DNA from: Parascedosporium putredinis
Taxonomy: Eukaryota > Ascomycota > Sordariomycetes > Microascales > Microascaceae
DNA: 64,000 nt
Assembly: GCA_949357655.1 (NCBI GenBank)
Contig: CASHTG010000012.1
Span: 3,224,001-3,288,000 of the forward strand
Direction: 5' to 3'
Shown piece after piece: positions 45,592 through 57,418 of the stretch (positions are counted from its first letter, which is position 1; each line of letters begins with the position of its first letter). The position numbers and the translations under genes were made by a program. The notes under the pieces are model-generated. The model was not told the DNA's origin, did no database searches, and was given only the letters and a program-made list of their open reading frames with translations.

Positions 45592-48500
45592 TCAGTCAAA
45601 CCCGCCGCCGACTTGGCTCTGGAATGCGGTGCTGACGCTCTTCTCGTCGTCGTCGATGCGTCGAGCGTAGCGGTTGCCGGAGGCCATGCGGCCATCGCTC
45701 TCCACGTAGCGTTTAAATCGGTCCTTCTGCGCACTATTGGTGCCACCCAAGGGCAGGCTACGCACCGCCTCATGAAGACCCGCGCCTAGGCTGACACCGC
45801 CCTGACCTACCCCCTTGGCTCCGATAACGCTTGCCGTAGCATCGGTGAGCTCAGAGTTGGCGACGCTCTCCCCAGCAATGCTTTCCGTGGCGCGGCCGCC
45901 CTTGCGACCGCCCGATCTGCTGGCAGTGGGCACGCCTGGAAGGCCAGGCCACTGGTCAGGCGTAAAATTGGAAAAGATGTTGGCAAATGCCGGGCCGAGA
46001 GCTGCACCACCCAGCGCGGAGCCGTGAATCGAGGACGCGTCGTCGGGCACGTACGACAGCATTGACCCCGCATCGAAGTCACGCACAGAGTGCTGCGGAG
46101 GCTGGTGGCGGCCGTTGGCGTATCCTTGGGGATGGTTGTATTGCTGCTGAGGGTTGGCGCGTGGCCGCGACGGCTTGGGCCGAGGGAACTGAATCAATGA
46201 CGTCTGCAAGTTGGTTAGAGGGCCTTCGACCAGACACTTGCGGTCCTTGTAGTGCACGAGCAAGTTGTGCCAGAGCTCATGCTTGGCCAGGACCTTGGGG
46301 TTGCCTAGAATGACCAAGCCGTATTTGGCACGGGTAAGGGCCACATTGAGACGTCGAGGGTCCGACAAGAACCCGATGCCCTGATTGTCATTGGATCGCA
46401 CACATGACAAGACAATGTAGTCCTTCTCTCTGCCCTGGAACGCATCCACGCTTGCCACCTCGACCTCCTTGTACGCCTCTTTCTTGAAAGTGCCCGTATT
46501 TTGCATTGTGCTAACAACCCAGCTCCTCTGTCCCTCGTACGGGGTGATGACACCGATGTCGATAGGCTTGACCCCGGCCTTGAAAAAGCGAGTGACAACT
46601 TTCTCGACGTTGGAAGCTTCGGTTCGGTTGAGATAAGAGGTACCCGAGGCAGAAATCTCCTCGCCGCCGTAATTGGCCCAGAACATCATGGGTGTCTCTG
46701 CTACGGGCCAAGGGAAGTCGACGTCTTTGCGAAGACGCTGCTCGTACGTGACACCATTCTGGAGCTGGCCATCGTAAAACATGTTCGAGGGGAACTCGGA
46801 CAGACAAGGATGCATTCGGTACTGGATGTTGAGGCGAATGGGGGCATGCCCAGATTGACAAGTCGTTCGAAGAGGGACTGGTTGAGACCGGCCTTGGCAG
46901 CCTTCTTGTTCATGATGACTGGTCCCAGCTGCTTATGGTCACCGACGAGGACCACCTGCTTGCATCCCAGCACGAGGGGATTAGACATTCGGGCTCAGCA
47001 GACTGAGTCGATTCGTCAATGAGGACGTTTCGGAACTTCATCTTGGCAAGCCGAGGGTCGCCGGCACCGACGCAGGTGCAGCAAACTACGTCCGCGTTGC
47101 TGAGAATCTCCTTCTCCGCAGCCTTGGTGAGCTGTCGAAACTTCTTCTCGTCCTGGCTCGACAATTCTCCTTGCTCCGTCTTGAGCTGCGTGAGCTTGAC
47201 AAGGTTAGCGTTGGTGTCGTTCATGCGGACTTGCTCGTGGAGCGCAAGGAAGCTGACAGACGACTCAACGTCCTCTCGCGACTTGGCTGTCAGTCGAACG
47301 ACCTTGAGATTGGTACGATGGATACGCTCGCAAAGCTGGTCGACGGCGACGTTGGAGGGGCGCACACCAGAACCTGGCCACCCGTCATCTTGACGAGGTG
47401 GTAGATAATGGTGGCCGAGGTAACCGTCTTGCCGGTTCCGGGGGTCCCTGAATAAGGCTGAGAGGTCGCTGCAAAACAGCCCGGACGGCCTCACTCTGGC
47501 TCTGGTTGAGGTCGGGAAGGTGAGGGGCATTCATGCGCTTCGGGAGGTTCACTCGCCCAATGTCCTTAACCTGGACTTCGTGGCCAAGAAGCTTGTGAAA
47601 GATGTAGCCGGATACGCTCTGCTCCTCGACGGCAAAGGTCTTCATGGCGAGTTGCATTCGGTCGTACGATGTAGCCTTCCACACATAGTCGGCGGAAAAG
47701 TTGAGCGTACACTCGGTGGGTGGGGCCGGGTCGTTCGCTGTCCTTCTCAGCTCCAAGGTTACTTCGTCTGACTGATTGTTGGGGATCTTGATCACGTAGC
47801 CGACACCCTCCCAAGGAGCATGAAGCTCCCCTTGTAGCGAAGTCGCATCTCATCGCCGACAGCAAGTTTGACATCTCCTGACTCAATCTTGCGCAGCTCG
47901 AAGCTGGCTAGCTGACGCGAATTCAGGCCAACGGACCAAATCACCTTGAGGTCATCTTCGGACTGGGCTTCCTTTAGCTTCTTATCGTAGTCCGATTCCA
48001 TCTTGACGAGGGGACCAAAGATGTTTTGGTAGTGATACGGGTCTTCATATCGGAGAAGAACAGGCTGAGGGTCGTCCTCCACGTTGGCGGTAGCCTGGAG
48101 CGAGTGAATGGTGGCATTGGCATTCTCCTTCCACGCTTCCTCAAGTTTGGCCATCATGGTAGGTGTCAAATGGCGGGCGCGCAACTGTTCAGCATCCGAG
48201 GGAGAGCGACAAGCCAGGTGAGGAACGCACGCTCCTCGATCAGGGGCTGCCATCGAGAAACGTCCCAGCTGATATCCTTGTTGGACGAGGTCGCCGCACA
48301 TGGCTGGCGGCAGAGCAGGACGACAACGGAGTCCGACTTGGCGGGGATAAAACCTAGAAGGAAAACGTTTTTGGTCCCGCAGTTATAGCACTCGAGCGTG
48401 GTATCTCCCAGCGCAGATTCGGGGTGGAGCTGGACCTCCTTGTGGCGCGCGCGAACAAGATGGTTGATAATGTGGGAAGCGGCGCTGCTGCCCGCGCGCT

Positions 48501-48963
48501 GCAGAACCATTTGCTACATGCCAGGCACTTGACGACGGAGGCCGGGGAGTGGATGCCACAGTATCTAGACAGGAGTCGGTGAGCATCGAAGCCAACGTGG
48601 AGCGCGCAAGGCCAAGAATATGGTGCTATTGGGAGAAGGGCGGTGGTAAAGGAGGGGCCTAATATAGCTATTTACTTACGCGCAAGCATGTTCCGGGAGG
48701 TTATATTCGTCATCTGCTCCGAGGTTAAGGCTCTTCATGCCGTCCACAGGCGCGCTGGTCAAGCTGTCGACGTCGTCGTCGTCGTAGAGCTCGGTCTGGT
48801 TGTCATCGTCATCGTCTCGGCGACGCCCGCCCATAGCCGCATGCTTACGGTAGAGCAAGTTGTCTTCGGGATCGAGGTTTGATAAGTCATCGGCACCGGC
48901 CTTGATCGTAGCGGCCGAGTCAGAGATGAGATGATTGCCGAGGTGGGTAAATGCGCCCTCCAT
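45592..48963 (-). CDS. upf1: ATP-dependent RNA helicase UPF1/NAM7 (nonsense-mediated decay)
   Basis: This is the superfamily 1 RNA helicase that drives nonsense-mediated mRNA decay, about 1087 aa. Exons are 48963-48680 and 48564-45592. An acidic N-terminus leads into the Cys/His-rich UPF2-binding domain (HACAYCGIHSPASVVKCLAC ... ECYNCGTKNVFL). Helicase motifs follow: QGPPGTGKT (motif I), DESTQSAEPE (II), VLVGDHKQLGPV (III), LNIQYRMHP (IV), ASVDAFQGREKDYI (V) and LNVALTRAKYGLVI (VI). The C-terminus is Gly/Ser/Gln-rich. Seven single-base losses break the frame: near 48490, 48200, 47828-47831, 47440-47444 (inside motif I), 47357-47360, 46976-46979 and 46840-46844 (before motif IV). Restoring seven bases gives 1088 codons. 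The number of essential motifs kept argues against a pseudogene. Confidence 0.94.
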
Positions 48964-50064
48964 TGTGCAGGAGATATTCGATGGACACTGGGCGGCTTTT
49001 TAAACTAATATTCTCGGAACTAAGAGGAGGAGAGAGCAAGAGAAACAAAAGTTAGCCGGCGCACTGAGTGGCGGAGAGGCAAAGAGAGGTATGAGGGATG
49101 GAACCCGGCACATCATTGCTGTGTTCACAGGTATTCAAGGAGCAAGGGACGTGATAAAGCATAGTCTTACCTCTCCGAGTGGGAAAAAAGTGTCTCCCCT
49201 GTCTTTGCGAAAGGGGAGAGCAAGATGAACTCTGGTTCTCGTGGGTGTTGTTGGTAGGGAAGAGGAAACCAAGGTCGACCACTAATCACATTCTCGCGGT
49301 TTTTCGCCTGCTAGATCCCCACTAAGGGACTTCGTCGGGAATGTAATGGAGAGTGCGTCTGGGGCCGGATGCAGACGGGCGTTGCTTGCATGTAGAGTCT
49401 AGTTTTTTTATCTTCGCGCTGAGGCGAACAGAGGGAAGGCTCGTTGATATGGAATGCTCGTTTATTAGCGAGGGATGCGGCAGGTGCGAGTTGCGGGCCA
49501 GAAAAAAACTACAGGTTCTGAACGCTGGACCGAGAATTTTTGGTGCGCGATTGCCCAAGAATGTCGAATCAACAGTTCTCAGTGTAATGGAGCTCTGGAG
49601 TGCTAAAATACAGGCAGGGGGTACCTTCCCACCCACTAAGAGGGCGCTAAAAAGCCGAACCCACCATTGAGGAGGATCAATCATTTGCACGAATCCTTAC
49701 TCATGTCCAGTGCGACCTCCATCTGGATCTAAACGTATCTACCATTATGAAGTAATGACTTGCACTCAAGCTCACTGTTGTGTAGCTTCTTGGAGCAGGA
49801 CAAGTACTATTTTCTCCTTCTGCAAGCTAAAAATACGACTTCAGCTGGGGCAAGGTACTTCAGCTCGAGGCCACCCCACATTGAAATCACTTGGCATATT
49901 CTCGGTAAAACTGATAAGGATACTGTCGCTTCTTATCTTATCGATAAAGGACAACTTTTTTGGCAGGTGGAGGGAATAATTTTGCTAACATTGGTCGTTG
50001 GCCAACACACTCTTTAGACGACAAGACGACCAGCCATCAAGCTGTAGACAACCACCCGTTTCAC
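48964..50064. other. divergent intergenic region
   Basis: Promoters of UPF1 (-) and IMP4 (+) lie in this 1.1-kb stretch. No other gene is seen. Confidence 0.55.
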
Positions 50065-51110
50065 CATGATTGTAAGCCCTCCTTCGAAATTCCAAAAGAA
50101 AAATAAAAGACATGTATCGAATATAGCCCAAAAATAGAAACTAACCCTGAGAATGCAGCGCAAACAAGCTCGCCAACGGCGAGACTACCTCTACCGGAGG
50201 GCAGTTATCCTCAAGGAAGCCGAGATTAGCGAGAAGCGCGCCAAGTTGCGGAGCGCCATAGCCGCCGGTCGATCGATAGACTCCTCGGTTGCTCAAGATA
50301 AGGACCTGCGAAAAGATTTCCAGTATGACGAGTCCAGGCAGGATCTGGACGCCAATGAGATGGCCGACCTCGACGACGAGTACCACCTCTCGGGTATCCA
50401 GGACCCGAGGATACTAGTAACAACCTCCCGCGATCCTTCCAGCCGGCTTGCGACCTTCTCCAAGGAGATCAGGCTCCTTTTCCCGACCTCCGTACGCCTT
50501 AACCGTGGCAACCTCATCTTGCCGGACCTCGTGAGGTCATCCCAGGGTGCTGGCCTCACCGATATGATCCTCCTCCACGAACACAGAGGCACCCCGACCG
50601 CGCTCACCATTAGCCATTTCCCCACGGCCCCACGGCCTCGTTTTCTCTGCACAACGTGGTCCTTCGTGGCGATATCCCCGGCAGCTTGCGCGGCACCGTG
50701 AGCGAACAGTTCCCTCGCCTCATATTCGATGGCTTCGAAACCCGCCTTGGCCAACGCGTGACCAAGATTCTAAAAATCTATTTCCCCCGGGACCCTCTCT
50801 CCGATAAGTCCAAGATTGGAAGTCGTGTTATAACGTTCAAGGTTTGTACATTCTAGACCTCTCATTCTTGCGCTCTTGGCGAATCGCAGCTGACACCTGA
50901 GATTGGTAGAATATTGAGGACAGCGTAGAAGTGAGGCATCACGTTTTCGTCAAGACTTCGTATGATCGTGTCGAACTCGCCGAAGTTGGCCCTCGAATGA
51001 CGATGAGGCTGTTTGAGATTCGCTCCGGCACCTTGGAGAACAAGGATGGGGATGTCGAGTGGCATCTGTCGCAATATACGAGGACGGCAAAGAAGAAGAA
51101 TTACCTTTAA
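50065..51110 (+). CDS. imp4: U3 snoRNP protein IMP4 (Brix domain)
   Basis: This is a nucleolar protein of the small-subunit processome, needed for U3-guided early cleavages of pre-rRNA; 296 aa. The first exon codes for only two residues (50065-50070, Met-Ile). It is followed by 50159-50841 and 50910-51110. The N-terminus RKQARQRRDYLYRRAV is typical of Imp4. The Brix domain begins at RILVTTSRDPSSRLATFSKE. It continues through LTISHFPHGPTASFSLHNV, LIFDGFETRLGQRVTKIL, ITFKNIEDSVEVRHHVF and ELAEVGPRMTMRLFEI. The end is QYTRTAKKKNYL. One base is missing at 50620-50623 (CCCC), in the ISHFPHGPTA motif, where the raw frame diverges. Adding it gives 297 codons. Identification is firm. Confidence 0.94.
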
Positions 51111-52428
51111 ACTAAGAGGAAGAAATGGAAGCCGAGATTCTCTCTTCCCCCACTTTCCTATCTCTTAGGTCAGTGGAGGAACCAATACCCCTGGATCCTT
51201 TTAAAGAGGATCGCGAGAAGGGTTAGCGCCTCGAAGCAGTCATAACCAGCAGCCCAGGCCAGCATGCCGAACTTCACCACGAGGTATTCTGCCACGAGGC
51301 CTTTTGTTATCCAGGCAAAATTTGGACTGCCATCTCTATCCAGCTCTGGCGAACTATATCCTAGCACTCGCCTTTTGTTCGGGCCCGGCGGCGTCACTAT
51401 CTTACATTCATATATCATTGGCCCTGTCATTGTATCAAAACCAGCGTAGGGATACGTCTCGTACGTTAGGTTTCCAGGGAGAAGGAGGCGTTAGATGTAC
51501 ATGTTTGGGGGATGGCACCTAAGACACCGGTGGCTATCAAAACCCCCTTCGGCCTTTGTTTGTCGATTGCACCTGGAAGACGGGACAAAAGAGCATCGTA
51601 GAGTCGTCCTTTTAGGAGTTTCAACCAAATCACTTTGCAGATTGGCAATAGCCACTTTGTTTCGAACTACCTGTGTGAGATCACAAAGTATGAATTCCAT
51701 TGTATTTCAAGTCTCAAAAGCTGTCTGTCTCACGTTTGTTCTTTCCCCATTGATCCATGGATATATCTCTATCTCGTTTCGCATGGGAAGAGGGCCCTAT
51801 ACGACGTGTAGCTAGCACGCTGGAGAAATCGTCCAAAAGTTGGATAGATACACTGGTGTACAATGTTCGTTCTTCTGAATTCTACTCGTAAATTCTACTC
51901 GTACAATTTTTATTACTCTCCCTCCTTTACCAAATAAGAAACAAAGAGAGCGAGGTATTAATATGTACAAAGGACGCGAACGGCCGTGGCGTCTTGAGGA
52001 CAGGAAACACTACGGCCTAGATGCCTGTTTCCAACCCTTCTTGGCTTCTCCTTCTGCCTAGATGTTTCCATGATTGCATTCCCCATGAAAAAGATCGATA
52101 TAAAGTCGCGGCCGGTCTATGAGACGCCACCTTTGACCGGCCAACATGCATTCATGTTCCCCTCCTGTTGGTTCAGAATGCCCGAATCTAATTTGAAGAA
52201 AAGTAAAAGAGAAAAAGGACAAGAAAAAGCGCGATAGGGTGGCCGCCGGGAAAGATGTTAGAGGTGGTAAAGGACAAAGGAAGAAAAGAGTGTGCCGTAA
52301 GCCTTATCCAGAGTGGGCTTTCTTGCCGACCTCAGGATGTGTACACGTAGGTGGGATGATACGTTCTTGCACATGCGCGGGTGCATGTGAATGGGTAGAT
52401 ATGTTGAGGATTCCTGCCGTCATTCGGT
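51111..52428. other. convergent intergenic region
   Basis: This lies between the IMP4 and TOM70 stops. No gene is supported; the 86-codon minus-strand frame at 51170-51430 lacks motifs. Confidence 0.5.
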
Positions 52429-54471
52429 TTATACCAAGTTGGCGGACCTCACCTTGCTGACAAGCTCGGGATACTCCTCTTGAATCTTGAGCTGGCAAGC
52501 GGTGGCCTCACTATACGACAAAGCGTTGATCATCTCGAATTCGGTGCGGGCGAGGTCAGCAGCACGCCTGAAGTAGCTGAGCGCCTCGGCAATGTTGCCT
52601 CTTTGGAGGAGGAGCTGAGCCATGGTGGCGACGGCGATATCACACTCGGGGTCGACTGAGAAAAAAGAGGAATTCATGTTAGCACTCTATACCTGGTACG
52701 CAAGTGGAGGAACCTCTCAAAAGGGAGCAAAACTTACTATCGAGAGCCTTCTGGCAAAGCTTCTCGGCTTCGGCGCTATCTTGCTTCATCTGGAAGATGG
52801 CGAGAGACTTGTTCACGAGGGGAAGCACGTTCATGGATCCGGGAGTGCTCTTGCTCTCCAATTCCACGGCAGTCTCAAACTTCTCGATAGCCTCGTTCAC
52901 CTGGCCCATATCCAGCAGGAGCTCTCCGTAGTAGTTGTAGACATCGGGGCACTTGGGGAAGTTCTTGACGGTCCTCCTAAAGGTAGCAAGGGAGGAAGCC
53001 ATGGAACCCATCTTGTACTGCGTCACACCAAGTTGGATGTGGGAGAAGATGAAGTCACGGTCAAGATCCATCGACATCTGGTAGTCCTTGGCGGCCTCGG
53101 CGAACTCGCCCTTGATGAAGTGCAGCTGGGCACGGTGGTAGTAGATATCGGGATCCTTGTCGTTGACGGCGAGGGCGGTGGTGAAGTCCTCAAAGGCCTT
53201 GTCGGCATCTCCCTGCTCTAACCTCATGCTGGCGAGTTTGATGTGAGACTGGGTCATGGAAGGGTCGAGCTCGATTGACTTGGTCAAGTCGGCCATGGCA
53301 TCCTCGTGTGCGCCGAGGAGGCAGCGGAAGGTGCCTCGCATGTTATAGGCAAGACCACCGTACTCGCCCAGGTCGTTGAGCTCAATAGCCTTGTCAAAGG
53401 CCTCCTTGGCTTCCTCGTAGCCCTGGCTAGTCTTCTGCTCGAGGGCACGGAGGCCAAGACGAAGCTGTTCCTTTCCGGAGCCAGCAGGCAACTCGGCAGA
53501 ATCTTCGAGACCGGCAGGTCTAGGCTTGGCACGGAAGCTAACAAAGTAGTTGTTGACAAAGGTGTGACTCGGCAGCGTCTGCTTGCGATCGGCCATGCGC
53601 TTTTGCGCCTCCTCGGTGGCTACGACCTTGAGGAGCTTCTCGACGGCGTTGGCGGCGGCCTGGTTCTGGAAGTTATCAATGATGCAAGCGAGAGTATACC
53701 CGACGAGGGCGTCGCGGTACATCTTGAGCTCTTCGTAGGCCTTGGCGCGACGGTTAATGGCCTTGAGGTAGACGCGGTCAATGCTCAAGGCAGTGGTGGT
53801 ATCATCAACGACCTTTTCCCAGTCGGAGAGGGCGCTGTAGCACGCGGCACGGTTGGAGTAGTAGATGGGATCTTTCCGGCAGATGATGGCTTGCGAGTAC
53901 AAGTCAATGGCCTTGTTGTAAGCCTTGTCGCCATAGGCCTTGTTACCAGCTCGCTTCAGACGGTCGGCGTACTCATTGCGTTGTTCTGTCGTGAGCTGGG
54001 CAACCGATTCCTCATCAATGGTGGGAAGGTCATCCTCGGACTCAACGGCTGCCGCCTTGGGCTGCTCCTTGGTGGCCTTCTCCTTGGACTCGGGCTGGGT
54101 CGCGGTATCGTCTTGTGTCTCGGCTGCCTTCCGTTCGGCCTCTTTTCTCTTGCGGCGCTCTTTCTTGGAGAGACGAGGTTCTTGGGGTTGGGACTTTGAT
54201 GGAGGAGACGGATACAAGGTTAGCCGAAGGAACAATGCGGATACTTGGAAAGGAGGTATCCAGGGGATGGAAGTTTTTAACATACAGGAGAGTTGAGATA
54301 ATAAACAACGCCGGCGCCGGTGAAGACGACGGCAACACCAGCAATGGTGTACACTACGGTCTTGTTTTCGGATGCCCAGCTAGTTATGCGGTCCCAAAGG
54401 CCTGAGGACTGGTCGACCGGGATGGCCACGGTCGGCTGACCAGGAGGAATAGAGGGGAGGGGATTAGACAT
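52429..54471 (-). CDS. tom70: mitochondrial import receptor TOM70
   Basis: This outer-membrane import receptor binds Hsp70/Hsp90-delivered carrier preproteins through TPR repeats. It is 622 aa, with exons 54471-54286, 54193-52738 and 52655-52429, and has no frame break. The N-terminal anchor is TVVYTIAGVAVVFTGAGVVY (about residues 41-60), after a Pro-rich head. A lysine-rich charged linker (KKERRKRKEAERKAAE) follows. The clamp-type TPR region begins around YADRLKRAGNKAYGDKAYNK and includes YYSNRAACYSALSDWEKVVD. TPR-like helices continue to the end (YNYYGELLLDMGQVNEAIEK). The inner ATG at 54471 is preferred to an upstream one at 54483. The annotated stop follows YPELVSK plus eight residues; a donor-like GTGAGG after VSK leaves a further small exon possible. 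Large open frames on the opposite strand (53306-54199) are shadows. Confidence 0.93.
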
Positions 54472-55613
54472 GATGACTGTCAAAGAGAAGAGAGGAAAAG
54501 GAAAAACTCGCGACTTCTAACCGAGGAAGTCACTAATAGAGTCGCCAAAGAAGGAATGAATGAAGAAAGAAAGGGGGGCGTCGGCAAGTGGATGGACCTC
54601 AATGGGCGATGACGATGGGAGATCGAGGATAAATTTTCCGTAGATAAAATCGTCTGGAAAATCGTGACGCGAAGTAGTTCCGTCAGCCGAGCTTTGCCAG
54701 CGCTGGAGTGAGAAAAAAATTCCCCAAGCTCCCCGTCGAAGGCCATGGAGGCTTTGGCCATTGATTACCACGGCATTGCTCACCAAGACAGACGAGCACA
54801 AGTACCGCGAGTGGAGCCCCGAGGTACCAGACGCAAACCCTTAGTAGCCCACTCCACGATCAGGGGTTCGCCTTATACATCATCGTTTGCCCTTGGTACA
54901 GCACCAGCTTCCTCCCACATCCACGAGAGCCGATGACTAAGGTGGCCTGACGTAGGATGTGGGAGGCAGAGAACCAATCATAAAGCTCTCGTTTCCCCCT
55001 TGTACTTGTACGTTGACCTGCCTCACCTGTCGAAACCGGCCAGTCTTTGGCCGACTCGGACACCTCGAGACAAGGAACTTTCAATCCAATGCTATTAATT
55101 GCCTAACACTTGGTGTTTGTTTACTTTCCGTGCTCTATCTTGAGAGCATTATTGTAGACGATTCGCTTTGTGCCAGCGAGTGCGACTCAGCCAGCCCTCA
55201 ATCATGCAAGCTTTTGTAGCTTTTTAGCTTCCGGGTGCTTTGCCCTCTGTTCGATTCAATGCTGCATACGGCTTGAAGTCTGGTTGGAAGGCTTTGTAGA
55301 GACCTGACTGATGAGCCTTTGAAAATGAGAGAGAGCTGACTTGTAAAGAGACACCGCATGCTACATCTGCAAAAGGCCCTACCTACACTCGTTCCCACCC
55401 ATGTAGATTCAGTATAAATTCGGTATATACGAGGAAGCTCTTGGCTCATGGAGCCCTGGACGTTCTGGAACTAGGGATGCTGTCTACGGCCTTGGTGATG
55501 ATGTCTCGGGAGCTAGACCTCAACTCCTAATTGACAAGATGAATATCCTAGTAGTCCATGGGGAATACGGGCCCTACGGCACTCATGGGTATGTTTTTAC
55601 TGATCGAAAAACA
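54472..55613. other. tandem intergenic region
   Basis: This contains the TOM70 promoter and the 3' UTR of the aminotransferase gene, both on the minus strand. I see no gene in it. Confidence 0.5.
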
Positions 55614-56537
55614 TCAAACCTTTCCCTGGAGCTTGCCCAGTAGGAACCCCTTGGCTCCATTGCTTAGCCAGATGAGTTCTCCGTCTACCAACGAACTGGA
55701 AGGCACGGCTTCCTCGACGGCATATCCACTACGATTCGGAGCAGAAATTAGACCACTAATCTTGAACACTCGCCAAAAGAGAGAGAAAGAAAGAGGGGGA
55801 GGGAGAACGGAAAAGGAGAACCTACCTCTCTAGAGCCCACCTTCTCGTTGTTCCGTCCTGGCCGCCACTATCCCCTTCAAGCCCCCACCTCGCTTTCACC
55901 GGGGCGTAACCCACCTCTCCTGCCTCCAAAAGTATGGCGTTGTCACGCTCCCCTCCATGACGCCCCCGTCGTCTGCGGCTAGAAGCACCTCCTTTGGCTC
56001 CCCGAGCTTGATCCCCGCCCTCTCCCTTGCCCCGTTGTACATGGCCCTCCGAGTCGTTTTGTAGTGCGTGAACTCGGACTTTTCCGTCTCGTCCCCGTCT
56101 AGAAAGACCGTAAACGTCGGCGATGGGGCTCCCGCCATGCCACCGCCGGCTGCTTCTACTGGGGCCGCAAGACCCCGGGGAAACAAATCTTCCATCTGCT
56201 TTTCCGTCTCGCCCGAAGCTTCCACCTCTATCTGCCCATCCTGGCCGACGAGGATGCGTACGCGCGCGTACTCTCCGCTTCGGCCCGCAGCCGTCACCGC
56301 TTGTAGAACTGCGGTTTCCAAGCGGGCCAAGGCGGCGTCGCCGGACAGCACGCCTAGTGCGGCGGTCCAGTCCCAATACGTGGCGGCGCGCAGCATCCGG
56401 TCGCGGTGGAAATCTAGCATGTAGCAGGAAGAGGCTCTGCGGTAGTTCCACCCTGCGTGGGCGAAATTCGGGTCATTGTGAAGTGCCTCGAGCTTCGCGT
56501 CGTACCGGAGCGTCGTGAAGATGTGGAAAGGCTCCAT
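55614..56537 (-). CDS. class IV aminotransferase, aminodeoxychorismate lyase-like
   Basis: This is a PLP enzyme of the branched-chain aminotransferase/ADC-lyase fold. It most resembles fungal 4-amino-4-deoxychorismate lyase, which releases p-aminobenzoate for folate. Exons are 56537-55826 and 55728-55614, giving 275 aa. It starts MEPFHIFTTLRYD. The PLP lysine is in EFTHYKTTRRAMY. Other marks are KEVLLAADDGGVMEGSVTTP, GGQDGTTRRWALE and LIWLSNGAKGF near the C-terminus. One base is missing at 55901-55904 (CCCC on the coding strand), just after ERWVTP. With it the intron joins two frames correctly and the sum is 276 codons. The upstream in-frame TTG at 56573 is less likely than this ATG. Other class IV aminotransferases are possible. 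Confidence 0.82.
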
Positions 56538-57418
56538 CCTTGGTGCGAGCTGGCGTTGCTCTTTGGACGGCAAGCGGGTTGGTTGACCTGGCCGAGTTTA
56601 AACAAAGCGGGGGCGGGGAAAGTTTTGGACTGCGGAGGCTGTTAGATGTGAAGATGACACGAGAGGTTAAGATTTACATATGGACTTAGTTCAAAGACTT
56701 CGGATTCGTTTGCTGTGTGTGGTTTTTTTCTTTTTTTACGGAAAGAAATCGTAGATAGCTTCAATGGGCAAGGTTTCCCGTGACCAACTTGTCGCATGTA
56801 GCAATTGATCAATGAGGTTTATTATGACTCAACCTCAGCAATGGCATCTGTAAGCTCTAGGGTCGAATTGGGCGGCCGATGATATCCATCTACGGAACTG
56901 CCCTACATCTATTATAGTGTTTTTACCCCCTTCCAATTACATGATGGATCTATTTCATTCAGATACTTTTAAATGGACAGCGACACTTGAGCCGCCTCTC
57001 CACGGTCTACCGATTTTACTTTGCGTAGCTTTAGATCTCCTGTGCGGATATCTACGGCGGAGTCACGTCCATGGAACAATGTCAAAACCACGCCCTTTGG
57101 ACAGACAATAAGACCAGTAAGATGCAGGCAGAGATATATGGAGATATATGGATATTTGCCCAAACACCAATGGATGCACCGTCTCTAATGCTACATATGT
57201 TAGGATCCATTTTGATGGGAATGATATGCACCTGAGGGCGATATGCTCCCGAAACCGCCCATTACGCCTTAAATGAACTTTTATAATATACAAGCCGGAT
57301 GGCTTTGTCCTAAAGAAGAAGAGAGAAACAAAGGAGGATGGCGGCTCAAACCCCATCCCAAGTCTCTCTCCTCCTGTTGCCTTGCCTTTGATGGCCGGGG
57401 CCGTTTCTACTTGGGCTA
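56538..57418. other. tandem intergenic region
   Basis: It should hold the promoter of the class IV aminotransferase gene and the 3' UTR of the mannosidase gene. Short direct repeats of ATATATGGA occur near 57132-57153. No coding signal is seen. Confidence 0.5.

Noticed and set aside
45592..48963. UPF1 as a pseudogene
   Set aside because: All helicase motifs are kept outside the run-length breaks and the corrected length is exactly 1088 codons.
53306..54199. 297-codon plus-strand open frame opposite TOM70
   Set aside because: It is Gly/Leu/Val-rich, starts from a non-conserved codon and mirrors the TPR exon on the other strand; TOM70 explains the region fully.
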